From Sulfurovum sp. (lineage in GTDB: Bacteria > Campylobacterota > Campylobacteria > Campylobacterales > Sulfurovaceae): DNA of 8,078 bases. This document shows positions 1-5,723 of this stretch, piece after piece. How positions within the stretch are numbered: the first letter of the stretch is position 1; every line of letters begins with the position of its first letter. The notes under the pieces were generated by a model. That model was not told the origin of the DNA and did not search any database. It was given only the letters and a program-made list of their open reading frames with translations. The translations under genes and the position numbers were made by a program. Location: assembly GCA_030634925.1 (NCBI GenBank), contig DAOVZV010000039.1:1-8078 (forward strand), read 5' to 3'.

Positions 1-734
1 GATGTGATGATTATCTTTTGGTATGGAGTTTGTAGGCTATATACTATTGGATATTGGTATAGCTTTTTTTCTATCATAGCAGTCAAGCTATTTGATTTGA
101 CAAATCCTGTCACAAGAAGTATCCCTATGATAAGTGTAGATATGAGATATCTATACCCCAATATCTTGTAAAATATAAATAGTGCCAATGAACCCACAAA
201 TAGATTGAGTCCACCAAACAAAAATGCCGTCTGCATCAGTCCTAGTTTGGGCATAAGAACTAGAGGAAAAAGCAAAGAAGCAAACAATGCACCTATATAA
301 TCTACTGTAAATACATTGGATATATTTGTCTTTAGAGAAAAGCTCTCTTTGAGTATGCGTATGATGATAGGTATCTCAATACCTAGCATAGTACCCAATG
401 ATATAGTGACAATATACAAAAAAGCCTCATAATTACCGATATAAGCAAAGGCATAAAAGAGTATAAATGCACTAAATCCACCGAGTAATGCTATAGACAT
501 TTGCAAAACTACAAATGCTTTTTCTAGTCCATCTTCAATAAACCTAGAAATCCATGCACCAATCCCCATAGAACTCATAAATAGTCCTATAATCAGAGAA
601 AACTGATATATAGAATCTCCCAAAAGATAAGAAGATATAGTACTCTCTAATAGCTGATATACCAATCCACATATAGCAATAACAAATGTACCAAAGAGTA
701 GTGCTGTCTCTTTGTATTTAGTCTCTGTGGACAA
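1..734 (-). CDS. Membrane-bound spermidine-synthase-like aminopropyltransferase, N-terminal part (cut by window edge)
   Basis: This is the last visible gene of the minus-strand operon; 244 codons are present and the frame stays open to the left edge. Reading the reverse complement shows about seven hydrophobic helices (near residues 10-28, 34-58, 73-98, 103-120, 145-163, 168-190 and 194-212). Motifs include CGLVYQLL, SSYLLGDS-YQFS, MGIGAW-SR, GIEIPI-IRILK and DYIGALFASLLFPL, which I recognise as the membrane domain fused to some bacterial spermidine synthases. The last residues (QTPYQKI, about 235-241) match the first strand of the aminopropyltransferase fold, so the AdoMet-dependent catalytic domain should lie beyond position 1. 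The family transfers aminopropyl groups from decarboxylated AdoMet; the substrate here is unknown. I chose TTG at 734-732 because the frame has an upstream stop and no ATG or GTG before the first helix; it begins 2 bases after the DUF350 stop, so it is probably translationally coupled. ATT codons further upstream remain possible. The family call is firm, the start is not. Confidence 0.85.
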   Translation of the reverse strand, partial: MSTETKYKETALLFGTFVIAICGLVYQLLESTISSYLLGDSIYQFSLIIGLFMSSMGIGAWISRFIEDGLEKAFVVLQMSIALLGGFSAFILFYAFAYIGNYEAFLYIVTISLGTMLGIEIPIIIRILKESFSLKTNISNVFTVDYIGALFASLLFPLVLMPKLGLMQTAFLFGGLNLFVGSLALFIFYKILGYRYLISTLIIGILLVTGFVKSNSLTAMIEKKLYQYPIVYSLQTPYQKIIIT

Positions 735-736
735 CT

Positions 737-934
737 CTACTGTATCGCTGATGAGATTATCATACCCAATGATGCTATAACAGAAGCCAATACTATGGCC
801 AATGCAATATTACCATCTTCTACTACTTTGTGTCGTATAGAAAACTTCGTAGCTACTTCCATAACTATTAGTGCTATGATAAAAACTCCTAATCCTAATC
901 CTGTATAAACCAATGTTGATATTATCTGTTCCAT
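737..934 (-). CDS. DUF350 family small membrane protein (YjfL-like)
   Basis: This 65-residue protein has two hydrophobic segments (about residues 8-28 and 42-63) joined by a short basic linker, FSIRHKVVEDGN, so it should sit in the inner membrane as a helical hairpin. The Gly-rich first helix (TGLGLGVF), the E-V-T/K-F linker and an Ala/Ile-rich second helix beginning DGNIALAI fit DUF350, the family of E. coli YjfL. DUF350 proteins often have two such repeats; this one is the single-unit form. A strong AGGAG lies 6 bases before the ATG. It follows the Ser-rich gene by 15 bases and ends 2 bases before the aminopropyltransferase TTG. DUF350 genes are known to neighbour DUF4178 and spermidine-synthase-like genes, which supports a shared role, but the biochemical function of the family is not established. 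Confidence 0.85.
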   Translation of the reverse strand: MEQIISTLVYTGLGLGVFIIALIVMEVATKFSIRHKVVEDGNIALAIVLASVIASLGMIISSAIQ

Positions 935-949
935 ATATTTCTCCTAAAT

Positions 950-1141
950 TTATTTTCCACTACTCCACCCACTACTGCTACTACTACTAGAACTACCAGA
1001 GTGATATGACCTCACAGAAGTAGATGATGACCCAGATGAAGTATATCCTGATGATATACTCTCTAGTCCTTGTCCTGAATATGTAGCGATGATACTGATT
1101 ACGGTTAGTGTAGTTAGCATTATAGATATTACTCTTAGCAT
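950..1141 (-). CDS. Small exported serine-rich protein
   Basis: This 63-residue protein has a basic start (MLR), a hydrophobic stretch of about 18 residues (ISIMLTTLTVISIIATYS) and then a Ser/Gly/Tyr-rich tail with a run of eight serines and the ending SGWSSGK. The N-terminus looks like a signal peptide or a single membrane anchor, so the tail should be outside the cytoplasm. The tail has no cysteine and no recognisable domain and is probably disordered. The ATG overlaps the stop of the upstream DUF4178 gene by one base (TAATG), a classic coupling arrangement, so it belongs to the operon. Its small size and low complexity mean that automatic annotation could skip it. That it is a real gene is supported by the overlap, the signal-like N-terminus and the packed operon; its function is unknown. 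Confidence 0.7.
   Translation of the reverse strand: MLRVISIMLTTLTVISIIATYSGQGLESISSGYTSSGSSSTSVRSYHSGSSSSSSSSGWSSGK
971..994 (-). repeat. In-frame AGT-type serine codon run
   Basis: Eight consecutive serine codons, six of them AGT with one TCT and one AGC, form a short trinucleotide repeat inside the Ser-rich gene. Slippage here would change the length of the serine run in steps of one residue without breaking the frame. The interruptions by AGC and TCT should stabilise the tract. Confidence 0.6.
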
Positions 1142-2406
1142 TATTTCACCTTGCCTTTTTGGTAATTGATATATGCCACATACCCGATGAGTATAACAAT
1201 TGTCATACCTATACCTATCGTATATGAGCCTATGATAAATGCTATAAATCCATATAATATATGATGGTTTTTATTTATCCTATATATCATAGTAGCTATA
1301 CCAAATATAATATACAAACCTAGCATCATCATAATATAATCAAGGGCTATATATCTCTGTTCTATATTGACTGTGACCAATTTTCCGTTTTTAATATCTA
1401 TAGTATAAGTTCCCTCTTTCATATTGAGAAATACATTTGTATAATCAGCAGAAGTACCCCAAGTAGCACCTAAATTTTTGCCTTCAAATACACTTTTGTT
1501 TATATCTATATAAAAATATGGTCTATCCTCTCGTTGTGGTCGTATGCGTATAGAGAAATCTTTTAGACGGCTATTACTCGTAGCATCTATAGATACTTTG
1601 GTCATAAATCCACTAGATATGATAAACGAGCTATGAGCATCTTTGACTGTATAGGGCTTGTTATATACATTTGACTGGACGATAAAAGATAAAAAAATCA
1701 TCAGAAATAACACTCCTAATGATATAATAGTATTTGTAGATATTGGCTCAGGAGGTAATGGTAAATCACTACTATCTATACCAAAGCTATCATAGACTTT
1801 TTTGGTATCTAGCTTATCAGTATGATATACCTCTATCTCATCTTTGGTCTGTTCTATGGTTAGGCTTTTACTTTTGCTATTTGCATAATCCCAACACTTG
1901 ACCTTCTGACCCTTTTTGGCTATCCAACTAAGCTCTCCTTCTACAAAGGATATAAAAGCATTGTATGGTTTTTCTGCTCGTAGATAGTGACTTTTCTTGT
2001 AAAATGAGGTCTTTGGTCGTCTCTTTTTCTCCCATGTATATAAATCAAAATCTCTTACTCTCTTGGAAAATGATAGTTTATTACCCTCTTCATATACTAG
2101 CCACGCATATCCATATAGAGGAGAGTATAGAGAAAACTCACTCCAAGGGTCATCCTCAGGATAACTAGTCTTGTATGTTACACAAGCGATAATCACCCAA
2201 TCTATACCATTGATATTGCCTTGCATACCTAATTTGAATGGTGTATCTGGTCGGACTACATTGCTAAACTTACTAAGAACTGCATAGTTATCATTCATAT
2301 CTAGTACACTCATACAATACTCACAAGTGACACTATTTATCCTACCACCACCACGGATATTGAGAGGAGCTCCACAGTTGGTACATTTGATAGAGTAATA
2401 ATTCAT
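1141..2406 (-). CDS. Zinc-ribbon DUF4178 protein with membrane-anchored C-terminal domain
   Basis: This protein has 421 residues. It begins with a zinc ribbon with Cys at residues 8, 11, 28 and 31 (CTNC and CEYC). A DUF4178 domain follows from about residue 55, with the typical pattern FKLGMQGNINGIDWVI, an acidic PWSEFSLYS stretch and AWLVYEEG. A second, related region around 140-210 contains WIAKKGQKVK. One transmembrane helix spans about 226-244, then comes an approximately 110-residue hydrophilic, beta-rich segment (245-354) and two or three more helices (about 355-375 and 383-413). The zinc ribbon/DUF4178 part is most simply cytoplasmic, which would put the 245-354 segment on the outer side of the membrane. 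Its ATG overlaps the stop of the preceding gene by four bases (ATGA) and its TAA overlaps the next ATG by one base. DUF4178 has no established activity; a binding or scaffold role is only a guess. Confidence 0.85.
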   Translation of the reverse strand: MNYYSIKCTNCGAPLNIRGGGRINSVTCEYCMSVLDMNDNYAVLSKFSNVVRPDTPFKLGMQGNINGIDWVIIACVTYKTSYPEDDPWSEFSLYSPLYGYAWLVYEEGNKLSFSKRVRDFDLYTWEKKRRPKTSFYKKSHYLRAEKPYNAFISFVEGELSWIAKKGQKVKCWDYANSKSKSLTIEQTKDEIEVYHTDKLDTKKVYDSFGIDSSDLPLPPEPISTNTIISLGVLFLMIFLSFIVQSNVYNKPYTVKDAHSSFIISSGFMTKVSIDATSNSRLKDFSIRIRPQREDRPYFYIDINKSVFEGKNLGATWGTSADYTNVFLNMKEGTYTIDIKNGKLVTVNIEQRYIALDYIMMMLGLYIIFGIATMIYRINKNHHILYGFIAFIIGSYTIGIGMTIVILIGYVAYINYQKGKVK

Positions 2407-3017
2407 ACTATCTTCTTGATGTTGTAGCTATTTATCCACTTGCCACTATATGTATAGACCGTACTATCAATCAGCTCAAGTGTCTGAAGTCTAGCATTCG
2501 CACCAGATAAGTGGATATACTTGTAGCTACTACCTTTGGTCACGATATGAGGCAAAGAACCTACAAAACCATCACAAACAGCATCTCCTATCTCACTTAT
2601 CATCCACCCTGCTTCTATCATATCACCTACTTTGGCACTATCAAATATAGATGGTTCATACTTACTATCTACGAGTTTCTCTAGTACCATATCACCCTCA
2701 TCTACACTTAGCCAAAGACTTCCTCCTAGATTGTCATCTAGCCACCACTCTTCCCAAAATCCTCTACCATAAGAGTATCGTATCATCCCAATAGGTAGAT
2801 AACTTTTAGCTTCATAGAAAAATGGTGTATTTAGCTTGATTAGTGATACCTCATCAGACAATACACTACTCTCTCCTGCCAATCGTACAGCCTCATCTTC
2901 TATAAATATCGTAGATTTACAAGAGTCACATTGAGCTATCTTGGCATAAGAGAAATACAAAGGCAACGCATCACCACATTGAGGACAGTTGATATATTTC
3001 TTGATGGTAAATTGCAT
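2403..3017 (-). CDS. Soluble zinc-ribbon DUF4178 protein
   Basis: This 204-residue protein has no membrane segment. It starts with a zinc ribbon (Cys 11, 14, 30 and 33, from CPQC and CDSC). A DUF4178 domain covers about residues 58-200, with LNTPFFYEAKSYLPIGMIRYSYG, the aromatic-acidic signature WEEWWLDD near 88-95, and LWLSVDEGDMVLEK. It is a shorter, soluble relative of the next gene product, sharing the ribbon-plus-domain layout but lacking the transmembrane part. It begins 10 bases after the stop of the histidine kinase gene. Its ribosome binding site (AAGGGA) overlaps that stop codon, which suggests coupled translation, and it ends in an ATGA overlap with the following gene. The two proteins may pair through their DUF4178 domains; that is inference. 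The family is recognised, the function is not known. Confidence 0.85.
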   Translation of the reverse strand: MQFTIKKYINCPQCGDALPLYFSYAKIAQCDSCKSTIFIEDEAVRLAGESSVLSDEVSLIKLNTPFFYEAKSYLPIGMIRYSYGRGFWEEWWLDDNLGGSLWLSVDEGDMVLEKLVDSKYEPSIFDSAKVGDMIEAGWMISEIGDAVCDGFVGSLPHIVTKGSSYKYIHLSGANARLQTLELIDSTVYTYSGKWINSYNIKKIV

Positions 3018-3027
3018 TCTCTATCCC

Positions 3028-5070
3028 TTAGTCTTTTATTATAGCTATCGCTTCATAAATCTCTGCTATATGTACAGGCTTTGTAAATATAGCATCTGCT
3101 CCTGCGTTGAGTAATTTATCTCTTATCTCATCATTTGTCTCACCAGTAAGACCATATATCAAAGCAGGTTTCGTGCCATTTTTCTTCTCATTTTCTCTGA
3201 TTATTGTGATTGCCTCATCTCCATTGAGTATAGGCATATTTTGGTCTATAAATATCACATCAAAAACTTCTTCTTCCAATGTAGCTAGTCCCTCTTTTGG
3301 ATTGAGAGCAGTCTTGACTGTAAGCTCAAACTTCTTGAGTATCTCACTCATAAGCTTTAGATTGATACGACTATCATCCATCACCAACGCATTAAGACCT
3401 TTAAGTGATTTATTATTGAGAAGTTTATTATCTTGTGTCTTGTCTAGTGCTTCTGGGTTGATAAGCTGATTTATCTTATCAAATAGTATATTTGGCAAGA
3501 TAGGATTGTGTAAAATCTTGAAATTACCTTTGAAATTATAATCTTCTGTCTCAAAATTATTTCCCAAAAATATGATAAGTCCACCCTCATCCAAAAAGCT
3601 CTGTATCTTGTCTGATTGTCTCTGTGCATGAGATACATCTATAAACAATATACTCCGTCCATCGCTATAGTCACCTTTTCCACTTTGCCAATAATCATAA
3701 TTTATATCCATATCATTAAAATATCTCTTGATAGTATCAAACTCTGTATATATCATAGATGGAGAATAAAATAGCATATTTGTATTATCAAGATTACTCT
3801 TGTCTATAGCAGGTTCTTTTGATACATTTTTCTCACAAGGAAGCTGTAGAGTAAATTTACTACCTTCTCCTTGTTCACTCTCTACAGTAAGATTACCATT
3901 TAGCAATATACTCAGCTGTTGAGATATAGCCAATCCTAGTCCCGTTCCACCATACTGGCTAGATGTTGAGTTCTCTTCTTGTGTGTAAGGATTAAATATA
4001 CTCTTTTGCTTATCTTTGGCTATACCTATACCCGTATCTGTTATATCTATTCTAATGGTAGATTTTAGCTTATCATATATAGCTTCAAATCTCACCTCTC
4101 CCTCTTCTGGCGTAAACTTCATCGCATTACTTAGTAGATTGTTTATTATCTGTTTGATACGATATATATCAGAGTGTATCATAGATGGTAGTTTGGGGTC
4201 TATATATATATTAAATTTGATACTCTTCTTGATGATACTATTATAAAATAGTTTTGCTATATCCTCAAACGCTTCCAAAGAGTAAAAATCATTCTTATCT
4301 ACAGTCATCTTACCACTAGATACCTTGCTCATATCCAAAATATCATTGATTAGAGATACCATCTGCTCACCACTTTTGAGTGTAGAATTTATATAATCTC
4401 TTTTCTGCTCATCATTCTCACTTATAAGCATAAGCTCCATAAAACCTATCACAGCATTCATAGGAGTTCGTATATCATGAATAGTAGAAGCAAAATAGTT
4501 CTCATCTCTAGCTATTCTAGTCTCCAATACTCTCTTTGCCTCTTGACACTCCAATAATCTATGATTTGCACTATCTTTCTTATCCGTGTCCATCTCAAAT
4601 ATTCTATTTTTGATATTATTGATAAATTTAACTAGATTATCTATATCTTCTTGGATAAACTGCCTATATCCTTTTTTGAGAGCTACCCATACAATACCCA
4701 ACATATTTTTAGATGAATTATATTGTAAGATAGGGATAGTGAGTATTTTTGATACATTTTCTTTGCCTAAACTATCTATATCTCTATTATACAATAGACT
4801 CCGAGATACATCATTGACCAAAAGTGGCTGATGAGATTGATACAACTGACACAAAACACCACTACCATCTAATGCACAAGATAGATTATTATCTTCTATA
4901 TCATACGCCATTTTATTCTCATTATCTACAGACAATATATGTATCTCATCAGATGGGACAATCTTTTTGATAGCATCATATATTATTGCTAGGATTTCAG
5001 ACTTATCATTTGTTTGTTCTAATTCTAGTGTAATATCATCAATCAAACGATTAAATACTTTATCTATCAA
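3028..5070 (-). CDS. Cytoplasmic GAF-domain hybrid sensor histidine kinase with C-terminal receiver
   Basis: This 680-residue protein is the first gene of the minus-strand operon. Residues 1-158 look like a GAF-type sensor domain; there is no transmembrane helix, so the signal is probably cytoplasmic. A short coiled linker leads to HisKA, with the phosphorylated His at 198 (STIHDIRTPMNAVIGF). The ATPase domain shows the N box (NNLLSNAMKFT, about 310-320), the G1 box DTGIGI (345-350) and the G2 box GGTGLGL (374-380). Residues 430-537 resemble a degenerate receiver. A canonical receiver follows, with the acidic pair D565/D566, phosphoacceptor D609, T642 and K664-P665. The start is TTG at 5070-5068: AGGAG lies 7 bases upstream, an in-frame stop lies just before it, and no in-frame ATG is near. 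No separate response regulator is visible, so output may pass through the attached receiver or a distant partner. That it controls the DUF4178/DUF350 genes behind it is inferred from operon position only. Confidence 0.92.
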   Translation of the reverse strand: MIDKVFNRLIDDITLELEQTNDKSEILAIIYDAIKKIVPSDEIHILSVDNENKMAYDIEDNNLSCALDGSGVLCQLYQSHQPLLVNDVSRSLLYNRDIDSLGKENVSKILTIPILQYNSSKNMLGIVWVALKKGYRQFIQEDIDNLVKFINNIKNRIFEMDTDKKDSANHRLLECQEAKRVLETRIARDENYFASTIHDIRTPMNAVIGFMELMLISENDEQKRDYINSTLKSGEQMVSLINDILDMSKVSSGKMTVDKNDFYSLEAFEDIAKLFYNSIIKKSIKFNIYIDPKLPSMIHSDIYRIKQIINNLLSNAMKFTPEEGEVRFEAIYDKLKSTIRIDITDTGIGIAKDKQKSIFNPYTQEENSTSSQYGGTGLGLAISQQLSILLNGNLTVESEQGEGSKFTLQLPCEKNVSKEPAIDKSNLDNTNMLFYSPSMIYTEFDTIKRYFNDMDINYDYWQSGKGDYSDGRSILFIDVSHAQRQSDKIQSFLDEGGLIIFLGNNFETEDYNFKGNFKILHNPILPNILFDKINQLINPEALDKTQDNKLLNNKSLKGLNALVMDDSRINLKLMSEILKKFELTVKTALNPKEGLATLEEEVFDVIFIDQNMPILNGDEAITIIRENEKKNGTKPALIYGLTGETNDEIRDKLLNAGADAIFTKPVHIAEIYEAIAIIKD

Positions 5071-5077
5071 AACATAT

Positions 5078-5082
5078 CTCCT
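5078..5082 (-). promoter_or_regulatory. Ribosome binding site that fixes the TTG start of the kinase
   Basis: AGGAG read on the minus strand sits 7 bases before the TTG at 5070-5068. An out-of-frame ATG at 5075-5073 is only 2 bases from it, too close for efficient initiation, and would give the two-codon ORF ATG TTT TGA whose stop overlaps the TTG. This supports TTG as the true start. Confidence 0.6.
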
Positions 5083-5107
5083 ACCTCAAATTATTATTTA
5101 GAGTAAG

Positions 5108-5116
5108 ATAGTATCA
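5108..5116 (-). promoter_or_regulatory. Possible extended -10 promoter of the minus-strand operon
   Basis: Read on the minus strand, TGATACTAT fits an extended -10 element (TGn followed by TACTAT). It would give a leader of about 30 bases before the TTG start of the kinase. I see no good -35 at the usual distance; TTGTAA at 5139-5134 is 20 bases away. In an AT-rich region such matches arise by chance, so this is tentative. Confidence 0.3.
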
Positions 5117-5171
5117 GATATTTACTTAAATCATTACAATTGTAGATAATCATAAGTTCTATTAAAAATAA

Positions 5172-5191
5172 TAAAGTGTATAATCACTTTA
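5172..5191 (+). promoter_or_regulatory. Promoter of the Roadblock gene inside a perfect inverted repeat
   Basis: TATAAT at 5179-5184 is a consensus -10 box. It is bracketed by TAAAGTG (5172-5178) and CACTTTA (5185-5191), which are exact reverse complements. Transcription would start near 5191, about 24 bases before the ATG at 5215. No clear -35 is visible, which is common in Campylobacterota promoters. A dimeric regulator bound to the repeat would cover the -10 box, so this is a candidate operator. Confidence 0.5.
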
Positions 5192-5214
5192 ACATAAAAA
5201 CTAAAGGATTAAAT

Positions 5215-5583
5215 ATGATTGACAAAAGTTTATTTGACGAATTATCAAAAATAAATGGCTATATGGGTGCAGTACTTAGTGACTACACAGGAGAGGTATT
5301 GGTATCTGATACTTCAAAAGTAAACAACCTAGATGAAACATCTATGCGTTTCAATGAAGATTTCAGAAACCTACACGAAGTAACAGACAAACTAGGATTA
5401 GGACACATGCAAAGTCTTGATATCAAAGCAGATAATGCAAATATCATTATGTCTTGTTCTGGTGTAGATTCAAGAATTCACCTACACGCTTTTGCAATTA
5501 TGGAAAAGACAGGAAGTAACGCTCTAGCTACTCTTTCTCTTCGTGATTTGCTAGAAAAAGCTATGAACGAACTAGGTAAATAA
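5215..5583 (+). CDS. Roadblock/LC7-like small protein
   Basis: This is a soluble 122-residue protein with no signal peptide. Its order of elements fits the Roadblock/LC7 fold: a first helix (SLFDELSKI), two strands with a turn (GYMGAVLSDYTGEVLVSD, about 15-32), a second helix (about 44-61, ending at LGLGHM), three strands (QSLDIKAD, ANIIMSCS, HLHAFAIME) and a last helix (LRDLLEKAMNEL, 109-120). Bacterial proteins of this type (for example MglB) often dimerise and act on small GTPases, but no GTPase gene is adjacent here. I start at ATG 5215 because AAAGGA lies 6 bases upstream; a GTG at 5176 would lie inside the promoter repeat. The gene ends in tandem TAA stops and is followed by a terminator. 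It is divergent from the kinase operon, so the two may share control. The fold call is from pattern only, and a plain hypothetical protein is the alternative. Confidence 0.65.
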   Translation: MIDKSLFDELSKINGYMGAVLSDYTGEVLVSDTSKVNNLDETSMRFNEDFRNLHEVTDKLGLGHMQSLDIKADNANIIMSCSGVDSRIHLHAFAIMEKTGSNALATLSLRDLLEKAMNELGK

Positions 5584-5591
5584 TAAACTAT

Positions 5592-5626
5592 TAGCAACCC
5601 TCAACGGTTGCTATTCACTATTTTTT
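5592..5626 (+). terminator. Intrinsic terminator after the Roadblock gene
   Basis: TAGCAACC (5592-5599) and GGTTGCTA (5606-5613) form a perfect 8-base-pair stem with a 6-base loop. T-rich sequence ending in six T residues (5621-5626) follows. The T run is 7 bases from the stem rather than directly attached, so termination may be incomplete. Its place 8 bases after the gene's stop codon region supports the call. Confidence 0.65.
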
Positions 5627-5641
5627 ATGATATACTAAAAT

Positions 5642-5670
5642 TATCAAGAGGATTTCTTGATACATATAAT
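5642..5670 (+). promoter_or_regulatory. Candidate promoter and operator of the NAD-salvage unit
   Basis: TATAAT at 5665-5670 is a consensus -10. TATCAAGA (5642-5649) and TCTTGATA (5655-5662) are exact reverse complements with a 5-base spacer and fill the region between the -35 and -10 positions. Repression by a dimeric regulator bound here would be a natural way to control the genes, but no known NAD regulator motif is recognised. Confidence 0.45.
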
Positions 5671-5700
5671 ACTTATTACGGGATAGACCCACTTTAAGTA
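5670..5700 (+). promoter_or_regulatory. Symmetric element or hairpin in the leader of the NadM-Nudix gene
   Basis: TACTTA (5670-5675) pairs with TAAGTA (5695-5700), and GGG (5680-5682) pairs with CCC (5688-5690) around the loop ATAGA, with a 4-by-4 internal loop between the stems. If transcription starts near 5677, the outer stem would not be fully in the RNA, so this may act as DNA rather than RNA. It ends 10 bases before the AAGGAG of the gene. Confidence 0.3.
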
Positions 5701-5723
5701 AATTCACACTAAGGAGTTTAGTG

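Noticed and set aside
971..994. Phase-variation tract in the serine codon run
   Set aside because: The repeat unit is three bases, so slippage keeps the frame, and the run is interrupted. On/off switching is not expected.
1965..2168. 67-codon plus-strand open frame opposite the membrane DUF4178 gene
   Set aside because: It overlaps the DUF4178 domain coding sequence entirely and has no supporting signals.
3107..3469. 120-codon plus-strand open frame opposite the kinase
   Set aside because: It is antisense to the receiver domain of a clearly real kinase, is Ser/Ile-rich as expected from a reversed frame, and has no convincing ribosome binding site or domain.
4016..4831. Two plus-strand open frames (4016-4246 and 4586-4831) opposite the kinase
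   Set aside because: Both are antisense to the kinase's conserved HATPase and GAF coding regions. Their hydrophobic look comes from reading AT-rich coding DNA on the opposite strand.
5176..5214. Upstream GTG start for the Roadblock gene adding 13 residues
   Set aside because: The GTG lies within the inverted repeat and upstream of the likely transcription start, with no ribosome binding site. ATG 5215 has AAAGGA at good spacing.
5592..5662. Two nearby inverted repeats as a CRISPR-like or attachment-site structure
   Set aside because: The two repeats differ in sequence, one fits a terminator and the other a promoter operator, and there is no integrase, cas gene or direct repeat nearby.
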